A stretch of 64,000 nt of DNA from Sipunculus nudus (GCA_026874595.1 CM049314.1:25553729-25617728); one strand, 5' to 3'; positions 21,501 through 32,142 are shown, numbered from the stretch's first letter. The notes: generated by a model not told the origin, from the letters alone. Numbers and translations: made by a program.

Positions 21501-24500
21501 CCCAAATTCGCAGTGTAAGAGTGAGAATCAGAGTATTTGGGTATTTCTACAGAAAACGTCGCATTTCAAGGGTTTTCTTGGTGATTTTTTTTTAATCTTG
21601 ATTTTGATATAACAAAACTTAATTTGTAGAAAAATATCATTAGAATTGTAAAATAATGCAAGTAGTGCACTTTTCAGTTTCCTTTTTTTATAAATAGTCC
21701 AGGTAAGGGGAAAATATGAACCTTTTTCTCGACATGTTACACGCAGTAAAATCTCACTTGCACATTTCAGAAATTGTTTTGACTAGATTTTTTGTGATTT
21801 TCGATAAAATTAAAATTAATAGCCTTTGATAAAATCAAAACATAAATTTCAGTTATGAATTTAACAAAAAAAAGTGTGTAAAAAAGAAAATATTTTCTTC
21901 TTTTTAATTAACTTTTGAAAACAAAAATTGTCTCTATACCTATTTTTGCTTCCAGAGGGGTGCATTTGTAGGGATTTACCGGACAAAGTACTTTGGTACA
22001 TCTGCCTTCAGAATTTGAGTACCTTGTTAATTTTTTTGAATGCACAGAAAATAAAATTTAAACATAGTTTTAAATCCTCTAGGTAACGGTGTTGAGCATA
22101 GATAACGGTGTTGAGCATAGGTAACGAAGTCGAGCTTCTGAAGTAAAAATAACCGTAGTGACTACTTGAATACCAGTATTATATATTAAAACAAGCAAAG
22201 GCCTGTTTGAATAGAAGAAACGCAAATGTTTAAAATATTTAGCCCAAAACATGTTTCAAATTCTATTTCAATAATTTGGATTTAATACCAAGTTCTCGAC
22301 ACCGTTACATCGCTCTCGACACCGTTATTTTTCATGCAGGTAACGGTTTCGAGTGGTAACGGTGCTGAGTTTTTTTCATCTATACGTCAAATGCAGGACA
22401 AAAATTACTTCCATACCGTCCCTAAGAGGGCAGCACGAGTGATCACTATATGAACAACAAGAGGAAGCCATTTTCGAAGTGTTATATGTGAAGGTTAATT
22501 TTTCGCAGGTGTAACGGTGTCGAGTCCAAATAAACATACGGTGATTTTTATAACCCTTTAATGATTAACAGAGAACACTGAAATGGCAGTTACTAAATTT
22601 AATTGTGGATTATGTGTACAAAATTTCCTGAACTCTAATAAACGCTGCTCCCCGCATCAGCAAAGTGGTTTCTGTTAACGCGCTGCAAGATCAAAAGGTA
22701 AGGTAACGGTGCCGAGTATATTTTGGGAGACATACTTTTTATATCCAAATTTTTGTATTAAAAACAAAACGGTCAGGAAAAATCAAGCAAAAATATCATC
22801 TTAATAAACTTTCACCGCTGTGACAACGTGGAAAACAAAATCTATATAAAAGGAACAGTGGTTACAGAAAAACGCTGTTTTGAATTTAAGATCTGAGAGA
22901 AAGGGACAAAGGAAATTTAAGGGTATAGTAACATTTGCAGCTTTTTTTCTGTATGTATTTCTGCCCCAATTTAAATTATTTTTATCTCATAATAATGGTT
23001 ATATCTTTAGCAACAATTTGAATGGTTATTCATGTCATTTTTAGCATTTGCTAATTTCTCAGTAACAAATATAGTTTCGGGACATGAAATGCGACATTTT
23101 TTTCAGAAATACCCATTTATTCATTATTGAGTGCATCTTTTTTATTTTAAATTTTTTAGGCTACATTTAAATTTTACATGTTGTTTATTGTTTTATTTAA
23201 ATATTTGTTATACATCAGTTTTTTTTTATTGACCATCCATGTCAGTTTACTAGCAGTGAAGTTGGCTGTTATTTGATAATCAGATCCCACTGAAATGGCT
23301 ATTATAAGCAATCCATGATGGTTTCACCAAGAGTGCCATATATCACAAACTGGAATAGCATTATTGCCAAATTATCGCTTGCTCATAAGCATGTAGTAGT
23401 CAAATATTTAGTTATTCAGTTGGTCTTAGTTACAAGCTGGTGAAATTAGGTTTTTTGACCAAATTTATCTGTCAGTAGTTTTGAATGGCAGGTGGTCACT
23501 TGGTCAAGGTACATTTAACTTAAACTAACCATGCAGGGGGAAAATGGTCATTAACAATAGTAGGTTGTTCATGTGGTGGTCTGTCAAACCAGGGACCACT
23601 GTAAGTCCATTGTGGCTGATGTATATATTTCTGGCTGTCCCACATCAGTCATTTTGACCTCACCTCCAGCAACATACAGTATCTGAGGTTTTACAAAGTA
23701 GAAACTCTCCAGTGAGTGTTTTTTTTATGGTTAGAAAATAAGATTATGAAAAGAAAACTTGATTATCATTCTGTGAGCCAGGAAGTACATAACCTTAGGA
23801 TGGAAACTGTTGCATACCTTATATATGTCCTGCCATATTTATTATTGTTAAATGAGCAAAATACCTCAGTGCATATTATACCTTATCCAATGTATTTTAA
23901 CAATAACAAAAATAAATACACTTTTTTTAATTACTTCAGGATTAAATAGACTCATAGTACAGGATATCATCACCAGATGTCAGTGCACATCTTTTGCACT
24001 TCCTTACTTGGTGACAGATATATCCAATATGAAATATGAATCATCAGCCCAGTATATATCTGAATCAATTGAAAATGTGTTTACCTCAATTTCCTTGTCT
24101 TATCTATAACCTCATTGAACCTCTTTGAAATTGAATGATATTTTGTACTCTGATATGACTGGCCTTGTAAAAACCACTCGGTAGGGCATTCCAGGAAGAC
24201 CAATAGGGCCTACTTAAACATACAGTTCCTGTCCCCTGCTTAGATGTTTGACCATGATCACTATTGTTGGTTTATAATAAGTTTGATTTCAGTTTGGAAG
24301 TAACTAGAGAGAAAATTAATGTTTTTAAATGTCATTTGTTGTCAGTGACTGGTTTCACAAGTGTCTCTGTCAGAAATGGTTTATTTCACAAGTGTCAGTT
24401 TTATTTAGTGTACAATTTTAAAATGACTCTATGTTGTCAGTATATGCTGCCACAAGTTGGTTATTTGTCAGCAACTTATTTTACATATGTTCTATTCTCT

Positions 24501-27500
24501 TTGTCGGCAGTGGCTTATTCTATATAAATTATTTACTTTACTTATGCCTTTAAAATATTCTTTCAGAAATTATTGGAACAAACTTTGGAACACCATAGTC
24601 AGCAGCTGGACAGGTTGAAAAAGAGGCTGAGTCAAAGTGAGAGGTGAGGTTTATAGAATATTTATAGTAAAAGCAACCAGCCTTGCCTTAAACATCTTTA
24701 ACTAGCCAGTACTCAGAACTGCAGGACATTTGTGCAGATCAACCACAGCAGGATCTGCCCCAAATTTCAATTTACCAACCCTCGGCCAATCAACCTTTAC
24801 TATGAGAGTGACTATGACCTTTAAAATTTCAAATGGATGTATGTATTTTTCTGAAAATCTAAATGAGAGATGTCAGATGGTAAGCTGTGTCATGAGTTTT
24901 GAAACAACTGACCTTGACCTTTAAGGTCAAATCATTCTGGTGAACTACGTGACTTTTGAAATACTGTATAATTCCACTTCAAATTTTATTCACAAATGGT
25001 TTTAACTAAGTTGACTCTATTTAGCACTTCTTTCTTTTTCTGTAGCAGTTATTTCTCTTTAGGTACAAATAAGTCATTGAGTAGAATTTCACATTCCATA
25101 GGGAGGAACTCTGATAGTATGCTTTATCAAGCACACTACCAGGCCTGGCAGTTTTCACATTCAGCTTTTCACTAAAATCTACCAATTTAGATGTCAAAAA
25201 TTGTAACATATAAAGACAAGTCCTACCTGAACTTTTAAGACTTTAATTTGAGAAAGTTGCACATAAATTGTAGTGGCTCCCTGTGAAATATTTTACAACT
25301 TGTTTTGACTTGTCATTCAACCAACCCGTCCCTACCATGCTACCAGTCTAATGTGGTTCTGTGACAGTCTTTCAATTGTCAAAGTACTTCTTGAGTTTGA
25401 ATGCTGGTCATGAAGGAATTTTTAGTTGCAACTTGAACCATCATAAGTCTGCTACCAGTTTATGACAATTTATAATTCTCTACATCCATCCATGTGTTAT
25501 GTTTGTTAAGATAATGTTTTTGCACTGACCGCTATGAAAACATAAACATGGTAAATTAGGTATATTTGTAAGGCTTAAAATTTACCCAAAAAATATCTAT
25601 TATTATTTCAGGGCAGTGGAGGAATATAATGAGAAGAAGGAACAGTTGCAGCAGGAAATAAAAACCCTCAAACAAGCCAGTGCTTTCAATACAGAAAAGG
25701 TAAACGACAGGATTTTTAGTTAAGCTGACTTAAGTCATGCTAAGCTGTAGTGATGACCATGTGTCCTTATCCATAACATTGATGAAATCCTAAAACTCAC
25801 AACTGAAACAAGTATTTTACAAACAAAGACAAGCTAGTCTATACACTTTAAAAGTTAAAAGGAAAAATGGTTGACATTATCAGTAATGACCTGTCTTTTG
25901 TTACCTGTAAATCAAAGACTGACATTATAAATGATATCACATCCTTCATATTATCTGCATATATAATTAATAGGGGACAAGAATTTCTTCCTGTTCTGGT
26001 GGGTCATCGTTTAATTGTTAAGATTTAGTAATAATAAATAATCAATGTGATGTTTGATATACTGTGTGTAGGTTATAGGATGGTAAGATCTCAAAAATGG
26101 AAACCTTGTGAAACAATGAAAAAGGGGAAATTTTGAAAAATTGGCCTCTCATATATTATTAAGGAAATCACACTGAGAGTATTGATGAAGCTTTTGGGAA
26201 TGTACAGACTAACTGTTTCTGTTGGCAATGGTTTTAATTATAGAAATATCCTCAGTGTAGTTTTTATTTTTAAAAATGACATTATCATAAGCTTTGAAGG
26301 ACAATATCATAAAAATCAATCAAGACAAGTGCAAATATTGAGATATTGGGGGGGGGGTTAATATTGACACACACACATTAAATTAAAATCTAAATAAGGT
26401 GCTTGAAGAACGTAAAAATTTGTCTGAGAGATCTAGGATATGGACAGTTACCGAGCAACTGTGTATCCACTGAATAATATGGGCATGGACTCAGTGGGGC
26501 ACAGTAATTGTTATCTCCTGACATGAGAGCTCTCACATTTTTAGATGCTATTCCGGAATAGTGATTTATGAATATGTGATTTTTATCCAAAATACATGCA
26601 CAGATGAATGCCATGCAAAGGCAAAAGGTCAGAGGTCGTATCTTTTCAGTTAGCAATAGTTTATGTGTGACTTTATTATCATGCCAAAGAAATAAATGTG
26701 GCAGTGGCAGAAGCTAGCTGAAATCTATGCATGAATTTTGTTTCAGCAGATACAATAATTGAATAACCCTGAGCAAACATGTTCTATAATTATCTGTACT
26801 GGTACATGTGTTATATTCACTCCATTATAATTTGTTACAGTATGTGTTATAATTGTATATGTTATAGTTATAATTATTATATGCAATTATAATTTGTACA
26901 TCTTGTTTATCCCTAATAGAGCTCGTATTCCTTTCCAGGAGCATCCAGCATACAGGGATTGTCACATAGATGGTCTAAGTGACAAGGTTAGAAAATGATT
27001 TATTTATTAACACCTACAACTAGGAAGTCATGTTTTGACCCATGTTTGCACTGCAGACTAGTGCAATGGCTCATATACTTCTACAACAATCTCACTTCAC
27101 ACTCAGTAATTAGTAGTCAAGATATTATGTTTTTATTAACTCACAGAAGACATATGAATGAACATATTCATGTGTAAATCCCATCCTTCTGGTAACCATC
27201 AGCATTTCCTTGGCCTGCACAAAGAAGTTCTTGTAAATTGTGGGACACTCTTGAGGCATGCTCATAGAAGGGTAGGCTTTTAACAATCATACAGGGAGAT
27301 TTTCCAGGTATCCATGCCGTAGCAGAACTTAAAATGCATATGGTAGGTATCATTATAAAGCAAATAAGTATGAAATGGTGGCTCTTGTTTTTCTTTATTA
27401 ATAGGATACCAGTGAGAAATTGTCAGAAATTTGTTTCTCCACAGAATTTTACATCCGTTTTGATATTACACATTATTCCACTCTTGAGGGGATGGGTAGA

Positions 27501-30078
27501 CTATCTTCTTTGAATGGCAAATGTGCCATTACTTTCTCATGTCAACACGGGTACTACTGATTTAAAAGAAAAATTTCTCCCGGTTTAACATACTTTTAAA
27601 TCGTTACATTTTAATATTAACTATTGTGGGTTCCCTGAACCAGAGAGGTTTTGCAGATGATACATGAATACCTCTGTAGGTCTGTCCAACAGTATGTCTG
27701 TTTGTTATTGTTCTGAAGGTTGGATTTCTAGATTAATTATGGTTTACATTTAAATTTACTACAAATTTTTATCTTGTTGACTTTATCCTTTGCATTAAAC
27801 AGGTGTTGCCACCAACAGTACCAGTACCTTTAAGTGGTTTGGTTATTTATATTCTCTGTAGATATTTTTATGTTGAGAAGGAACCCTTGCAAAACAATGA
27901 AAAAGTGTAAATTGCAAAATGTTAACCTCGCGAATGTAAGCCCAACATCAGTATTTCACTCTGATCTTATTCAATTTGACAAAATCCAGTCTAGAGCATT
28001 TCATGAAAAGGGCACCAAATCATATGTATATAATTTGTATATAATTGTTAGTTCAGCTGACTATAAGTCATCTGAGCTATAGTCGTGGTCCCTTGTCTTT
28101 AACAGGGCACGTTTTAAAACCGTTGGACCTATGAATCCAAAAGTTTGCATACCTCTAGATGTCCCTAAAATCTCCTACCATACCGAAGATTGGGTCATTA
28201 GGACTTTGTTCCTTCGAGATATTAAGGAAAAACCTCCATTTTCCATAAAAAAACCATTGTTACACTTCAAGGCTGCCTTATATCAAAACCACTGATCTGT
28301 TTTTGATCATATTTAGTATTCATAGTCTGCCATACATTTTCTATGAACAAACCAAAAATTAGGTCAGTATTGGGTATTATTTTGAAGTTATGGGCCCAAA
28401 TATAATGCATTTTTTTTAATCAGGAAATATATTTACTCACCTAACATGAGAATTGCTGAAGCTGGAGACTTTTTTTCAGGAATATAACTTTATCTAATTA
28501 AGATTTGATTGTTTACCCAAAATTAGATCTGAATTTTTCAAATTTGTCAAGTTATAAGCATAAATAAAAAATCAATACCTTAAATTTTGTCCAACTATGG
28601 CAATGGCCCGTTTTTTCCCTGTAAGCACTCTTGATTTAATTTTCACAACATATATACATAAGGATATAATCTTTTAAAATCTGAAATTTCAAAGGAATTG
28701 ATTGAAAGGAGTAGCTTTAATTCATGTTTCCATACACCATGTCAAGTGTTGTTTAAATCTAGCCCAGCTGGTAGTACAGCCTTCACTTGCATAATATAAC
28801 TGACCCCAGGCAGCTTGCCTTTGCTCAGCTTGGCCACTACTAGCAGGCTCCCCCTCTGCCCTGCAAGCCCCCCACCCCCCCAGATGGTGCATTAACTAGA
28901 TGAATGTTATCATTTTCTGTATTTTATTTTATTCTTGGCTATGCTACATTTTAGATTTTGTATTGTACTACCAGGGTTACAATGATTAAAGTGCATATTG
29001 AATTGTGTCCACAAAGTGGTGTATTTGTATGAAAGTGTGGATGTTCATCATATAAGTAATTCATTACTTCAGAAGAGTAAAAACTTCACCAGGTGTGAAA
29101 TTGACTATAAATTCCAGTAATAAATTATAGCTGAGATAGTAATTAGCACGATGATATTGTCTGTCCCTCATTCAACCAACAGTGTGTATACTTCATTTGA
29201 ATAGATGTTTTTATTTTATCAAATTTACTGAATCTTTTATTTCATTTCAGTGAATAAAATTAAGCATGTACTGAAAACTCCAATGTGCAAAACTTTTTAA
29301 TAGTGATTCAAGGAATAATCTTGTAGATGCCATATTGTGGCATTATTTTCTTTTAAATTCAGTTTAAACATTTGTGATTTAAAAATAATAAAATATATGT
29401 GTATGCATAATATGACCCAATATGAGCTACACTCTGGATATATAATGACTGCAACTTGGAATTCTAATATTATAACTTATATTTTCAGTTTTTTTTATTA
29501 CAAATTTATCAAACTTGTAAATAAAAAAAAAAATGAATCAGATAAAAACTATTAATGGAAAAAGTGGATATGCTAAAAAAATAGGCTTATATAAACTTAA
29601 ATGCATTGTTCTCTTGAAAGTGAAATAAAGGTATTAGTCCATTCTGTCCACTTGCCTGTCCATCTGTAAATTTTTATATGCATCACAGTATCTCAAAACT
29701 GTTACTGTTTTTCTTCATGACAGTCTTGTCAGAGTATTAGTTTGTAATCATATACATGTATTTAGAACTTTACTAGAACCAAGTAGGAGGGCCCTTTTCC
29801 TCTTAGCTTCTCATATGCTTATATAAATGAAAAACATTACAATAGAATATTTTGCATATTTTGCATTTGCAAAGATTTCAAACTTCAGCTGAGTGCCGAG
29901 ACCCATGGGTCCCTTGTTTTATAAATAACATTTATGTGCTGGTAATTATAATTTTTTTTGTGTATTTCAGAGCTCATCTGAGGAGGAGAAGTGGAGACCG
30001 CCACAGCAAGAATACTTAGTACATTTAGAGAAAACAGCAATACGGGTAGCAGAGATGTTGGCTGAAGATGATTCATGA
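9413..30078 (+). CDS. CENPQ: CENP-Q (centromere protein Q) gene, spliced, 8-9 coding exons
   Basis: CENP-Q is an inner-kinetochore protein of the CCAN; it pairs with CENP-U in the CENP-O/P/Q/U group (yeast homologue Okp1) and helps microtubule capture. Exons: 9413-9530, 13055-13178, 16987-17058, 21041-21116, 24567-24643, 25612-25699, 26939-26986, perhaps one at 27803, and 29971-30078. All have AG/GT borders and the phases agree, giving about 236 aa (human CENP-Q is 268). Residues 2-38 are Lys/Arg/Thr/Ser-rich, as in the basic tail of the family. Residues 60-64 read KWKPL, matching the family's WQPLS region. Residues 115-120 read VPAKKL, matching VPPKKM before the coiled coil. Residues 131-185 form a Leu/Gln/Lys/Glu-rich coiled coil. 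The tail holds a second acidic helix. The start has a near-ideal context (caccATGG). A possible AATAAA lies at 30952. Any 5' UTR exon is undetermined; an acceptor-like pyrimidine run ends at 9403. Identification is by remembered family pattern, not a search. Confidence 0.82.
9967..11803. mobile_element. Inner inverted-repeat element, TIR TCACAGTG
   Basis: TCACAGTGTAGATGGGAAT (9967-9985) matches the reverse complement of 11785-11803 with one mismatch. Subterminal regions on both sides carry many short palindromic words such as CAACTGGTTGA and CAACTAGTTGAG. The CAGTG-type terminus recalls hAT elements, but no convincing 8-bp target duplication is seen. No transposase coding. Confidence 0.6.
10196..10640 (-). 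mobile_element. LINE 3' fragment (CR1-like), minus strand
   Basis: On the minus strand, an open stretch reads FKGAGVWNNIIKDIDPC..ISIFKWCLRECF. This is the usual C-terminal end of CR1/Jockey-type reverse transcriptases ('F..RG...WN.L...I......FK..L'). It is followed by a 3' UTR ending AATAAATG plus (GAATT)3 at 10196-10217. It is 5'-truncated and nested inside the inverted-repeat elements. Confidence 0.65.
13055..13178 (+). CDS. CENPQ: CENP-Q coding exon 2 (WKPL motif)
   Basis: The acceptor is aatttcag and the donor AAG|gtaagt. The phase-1 junction with exon 1 rebuilds a Glu codon. It encodes residues 40-80, including AKWKPLAPTSRKYV, the best match to the conserved 'W-x-PL-x-x-x-(S/T)-R' segment of CENP-Q. 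Confidence 0.85.
13870..14124. mobile_element. Short foldback/MITE-like element
   Basis: Arms of 37 bp (13870-13906 and 14088-14124) are inverted and nearly identical around the core CTTTGTTTTAACCGCTGCTTT. The interior is about 180 bp and non-coding. It lies in CENP-Q intron 2. Confidence 0.65.
14700..15600. repeat. Tandem repeat (about 140-bp unit) rich in AGGTCA motifs
   Basis: About five diverged units share 'ctttcacata(t/c)a', 'cacctacca', 'gaag(a/c)', 'ttgattttgaggtca' and end with runs such as AGGTCAAAAGGTCAAAGGTC. In the first unit AGGTCA occurs at 14834, 14842, 14849 and 14855. Four reading frames across it are incidental. It lies in CENP-Q intron 2. Confidence 0.75.
16091..16798. 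repeat. Dispersed repeat fragment with the CCCATGGGTCACTTGTT tail
   Basis: Ends in CAGCTGAGCGTCATGGCC and CATGGGTCACTTGTTT (16758-16791), the tail shared with 29886-29920 and with 56423-56457 (inverted). It contains an internal direct repeat (acttgtcagaa at 16264 and 16388). No coding capacity was seen. Confidence 0.6.
16987..17058 (+). CDS. CENPQ: CENP-Q coding exon 3
   Basis: The acceptor is ctctgttttag and the donor CAG|gtatgt. The 72-nt exon keeps phase and encodes an amphipathic stretch (residues about 81-104, ending DHLNELHA) that aligns with the helix before the VPPKK motif of vertebrate CENP-Q. Confidence 0.82.
17150..17280 (+). mobile_element. SINE-like repeat, copy A, left part (with tRNA-like head)
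   Basis: Begins with TAGCTGAGTGGTTTAGGG, matching the pol III A-box pattern, and continues GGACCTGCAAACTGAAGGTCC. The downstream body (gtgacaacc.g.ctcagtaggcaat) is the same as the reverse strand of 35690-35745. It is split by the LINE insertion at 17281 and resumes at 19105. Confidence 0.65.
17281..19090 (+). mobile_element. 5'-truncated L1-like (Tx1-type) LINE insertion with 14-bp target-site duplication
   Basis: Flanked by AAGCCTACTTGAGT at 17267-17280 and 19091-19104, and ending in a poly-A tail (about 19077-19089). Degraded frames preserve the C-terminal half of an L1-like RT: TGPVTILGIKI, LLSVWKRRKITPLGRITVIK, then KIKRTTLIAPKDDGGLDMVDI, and a terminal zinc knuckle C-x2-C...H...C (CTFCKEEKETLIHIFYDC, about 18454-18510). 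At least three frame breaks (for example TAG at 17561-17563) make it dead. The tail, target duplication and 5' truncation are the classic marks of target-primed reverse transcription. Confidence 0.88.
19105..19640 (+). mobile_element. SINE-like repeat, copy A, right part
   Basis: Continues the repeat interrupted at 17280. It matches the reverse complement of 35140-35690 in order: 'gatacaag(c/t)aatatc', 'gtgcgag.catgt', 'ttcatgcggtca', 'aattcaacaaacatgc', 'gaggggttta', 'ctcgctcatgtttggt', 'gattgacagtgta', 'agatgtaaaggcact'. Confidence 0.75.
20590..20690. repeat. Possible end of a TCAGGGAAA-type DNA element
   Basis: Repeats of 'gtcagggaaa' (four times within about 70 bases). This style is seen in ends of some widespread DNA elements of marine invertebrates. 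No partner inverted repeat was found. Confidence 0.3.
20698..20960. repeat. 24-bp minisatellite in CENP-Q intron 3
   Basis: About ten diverged units with the core ACCCAATGCCTGTTATTTAC. Because 24 is a multiple of three it opens a false frame with an eight-residue period (QCLLF...). It ends about 80 bases before exon 4. Confidence 0.9.
21041..21116 (+). CDS. CENPQ: CENP-Q coding exon 4 (VPAKKL motif)
   Basis: The acceptor is tttcatttcag and the donor AAT|gtaagt. It encodes residues 105-130, including DKANVPAKKLADYNRVDAY, matching the VPPKKMEDL segment of human CENP-Q. A 24-bp minisatellite ends about 80 bases upstream. Confidence 0.85.
21539..23114. mobile_element. Non-autonomous TIR element with internal array of GTAACGGTGTCGAG motifs
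   Basis: Terminal inverted repeats of 30 bp (21539-21568 and 23085-23114) match at 26 positions, beginning GGGTATTTCT and ending GTCGCATTTCA. ATTT is found directly outside both ends (21535-21538, 23115-23118), a possible 4-bp target duplication. The 1576-bp interior has no convincing coding frame but carries nine copies of a GTAACGGTG(T/C)(C/T)GAG motif between 22082 and 22716. It lies in CENP-Q intron 4. Confidence 0.75.
22082..22716. repeat. Cluster of nine GTAACGGTGTCGAG-like motifs
   Basis: Forward copies at 22082-22096, 22102-22115, 22120-22134, 22339-22353, 22355-22369, 22511-22524 and 22702-22716; reverse copies at 22295-22308 and 22315-22328. Most keep both CpGs. They are not tandem; spacing varies from 1 to about 180 bases. 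They look like protein-binding sites of the surrounding element. Confidence 0.8.
24567..24643 (+). CDS. CENPQ: CENP-Q coding exon 5 (coiled coil, first half)
   Basis: The acceptor is attctttcag and the donor GAG|gtgagg. It encodes residues 131-155 with heptad-like Leu spacing (KLLEQTLEHH, then QLDRLKKRLSQ), the expected coiled coil that pairs with CENP-U. Confidence 0.83.
25612..25699 (+). CDS. CENPQ: CENP-Q coding exon 6 (coiled coil, second half)
   Basis: The acceptor is attatttcag and the donor AAG|gtaaac. It encodes residues 156-185, rich in Glu, Gln and Lys (EEYNEKKEQLQQEIKTLKQ), and continues the coiled coil. It ends in phase 0. Confidence 0.83.
26939..26986 (+). CDS. CENPQ: CENP-Q coding exon 7
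   Basis: A 48-nt phase-0 exon with acceptor cctttccag and donor AAG|gttaga. It encodes EHPAYRDCHIDGLSDK. Its position suits the linker after the coiled coil, before the short Leu/Pro segment of vertebrate CENP-Q. Small size makes it less certain than exons 1-6. Confidence 0.7.
27803..27823 (+). CDS. CENPQ: Possible CENP-Q coding exon 8 (end uncertain)
   Basis: After the acceptor ttaaacag the frame continues in phase 0 as VLPPTVPVPLSGL, recalling the Leu/Pro segment that follows the CENP-Q coiled coil in vertebrates. No strong donor is visible. Weak phase-0 GT sites follow ACA at 27817, CCA at 27823 and TTG at 27841. Without splicing the frame runs to a TAA at about 27908, giving an alternative C-terminus. 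The exon may also be skipped, since exon 7 joins exon 9 in phase. Confidence 0.35.
28048..29923. repeat. Dispersed repeat (TTAGTTCAGCTGAC family), copy B, possibly full length
   Basis: Matches copy A over about 1.3 kb, then runs on to a tail ending CAGCTGAG...ACCCATGGGTCCCTTGTT (29886-29920). A very similar tail occurs at 16758-16791 and, inverted, at 56423-56457, so that may be the family's other end. It lies in the last CENP-Q intron. Confidence 0.65.
29971..30078 (+). CDS. CENPQ: CENP-Q last coding exon
   Basis: After the acceptor tgtatttcag only the phase-0 frame stays open. It encodes SSSEEEKWRPPQQEYL followed by a helix (HLEKTAIRVAEMLAEDDS) and TGA at 30076-30078. This matches the short C-terminal helix of CENP-Q that ends close to the stop. 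Confidence 0.78.
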   Translation, partial: SSSEEEKWRPPQQEYLVHLEKTAIRVAEMLAEDDS

Positions 30079-30957
30079 ATGCAGCATGATATACAAGTCC
30101 ACCATTTGTGTTCATTCAAACTATGTTGTACATGAATATTCTTTAAACATGCATGAATATATATAAATATATATTCAAATATATGTCTTTGAAATGTATC
30201 AAGGAGAATGAACATCAAATAATGCTTACTGAATCAAGGAATTCTAATATACGTTCAGTTCCTTGCACATGATGGCCAAAGCATGTATTAAAATTATTGT
30301 TTTCATAATTATTATTATTATTATTATTATTTAATGAAACCCATAACTTTAATCATTCAGTGAACTTTGTACAGGTATACTAATAATTTTGTAAAGTCTT
30401 AATTCAAAACGAAATCAGCTGCAAATTTATCCTTTTTTTCTTAATATTTCTAAAGGTCAATGTATTTTGTTTATATTTTCTATTAACAAGACATCAAAGA
30501 AGTTATATAGATATACTGTTGTTAGGTTGATCTTCACAAGGGTTAAAATATGCGATATCAGCAGAAGTGACCATAAAATTAAAACTATGATGGATAAAAA
30601 GACCCGTTAGCATAGGTGAACAGTCCATAATTCAGTGTATTCATTGAGATCTCATGTATACATTCAGGGGTGTCACTACAGGCGGATGGAAATATATATC
30701 CCCCAACCCCCACTTCTTAGCAAAGGAGAGGGGTTGGTCATCTCCCCCTGATATTCAGAGAAAATGTATATATATATATATTGGAAATGAAATATATTAA
30801 CAATTAGAATTAAAGACTATTTTCATTCCTTAGTTTACTATGAATCAATACATATCTATACCTGGTTTAGAATTGACATACACCGTAAACATACCTTATT
30901 TTGTAAAACCTTATACTGAATTGTAATGTATTTGACATGTGTCACAGAGACAATAAA
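30079..30957 (+). other. Presumed CENP-Q 3' UTR, with AATAAA
   Basis: AT-rich noncoding sequence follows the stop codon, including an (ATT)n run at 30306-30331. The first clear AATAAA hexamer is at 30952-30957, just before a (TA)n tract; ATTAAA variants occur earlier. The true polyadenylation site cannot be settled from sequence alone. Confidence 0.4.
30306..30331. repeat. (ATT)n microsatellite
   Basis: About eight ATT units in the presumed CENP-Q 3' UTR. Confidence 0.9.
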
Positions 30958-30960
30958 AGA

Positions 30961-30966
30961 TATATA

Positions 30967-31012
<46 letters not shown>

Positions 31013-31018
31013 TAAAAA
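30961..31018. repeat. (TA)n microsatellite
   Basis: About 29 TA units with one interruption. Confidence 0.95.
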
Positions 31019-31019
31019 A

Positions 31020-32140
31020 AGTTGTCCCCCCTCCCTGTGCCTGCGAGTCATTCCCCCCACTCTTTAAGATTAATTGACGCCACTGCATATATTCTCATAC
31101 TGCACATATTAGGGTCAAAAGTTCTATTGATTTCTAGGCATTAAATTTCAGATCTTTTTTGTTAGGTTAAATTGGAGATTGATATAATAAATAGTATCAA
31201 ATGGCTCATTGTTTTCAGATGGTTTCGCTTGCATATTAAAATCAAGGAAAAAAGTACTCTAATTGTATCGCCTTTGACGAAATAATTTCAGACACATTCA
31301 CGTATATTCTGTGCAAGTTCACAAAAATGTAATTGTATCCCCTAAGAAACAAAGAAAGAGGAAAAATTGTGCAGTTTATCCTCACAAATATAAATCCAAC
31401 AACAGTATTAATGATTGTGTAGCATAATTTCCCCGTGTTAGCTGAAGGAAAGTTGTTGAGTTATCTTAAAGTTTATTTGTGTTTTAGAATACTTTAATAA
31501 CCAAAAAGGTTGAAATAAAAGGAATTTTTGACTTTATGACTGTTTTTTCTTATTCCACATAAACTATGATATATTAGTAATTAGATTACAAGTAAATTGT
31601 TAACCATCATAACATAAATGGGTTCTCAGAAATGATTGTTCAACCATGTATACAAAGGACAATATGCCGTGAAATGTCCAAGTGAAGAAATCTCATATCC
31701 AGTGCTTGAATTATTGAAAGAAAAATGCACAGAAAATTTGTTAATCCAAATAAATTTTGAAAGAACGGATCTAGAAATTTTATAAATAGGCAAATTGTTC
31801 CATTATATAAATTACGTGTTGAAAATTTCTATTTATCGCCAGTGGAGGACGTTACAACTCGATCGAAAAAAAAGATCAGATGAGACGAAAAGTGTAATAT
31901 ATTAGACTTTTGAACTGAAGAATTCTAAATTTTCAGTATACAAATGTAGTCGTATGTTGCAGATTTTCTCAGAAGTTTGCAGTTGTCCATTTGAGAAGCG
32001 TTTACCAACTACCAACATCGCGGCTTTTTTTACCGATCTTCGTATGTGTTCAATTACACACTACCGATCGACACAAACAGGGGCACATCCATGGTTTAGA
32101 AAAAGGAGGGGTCCAAATATAGGGTATTAGGATGAATTGT
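31020..32140. other. Non-coding stretch
   Basis: AT-rich sequence with no supported gene, RNA or recognised repeat. Confidence 0.4.
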
Positions 32141-32142
32141 TA

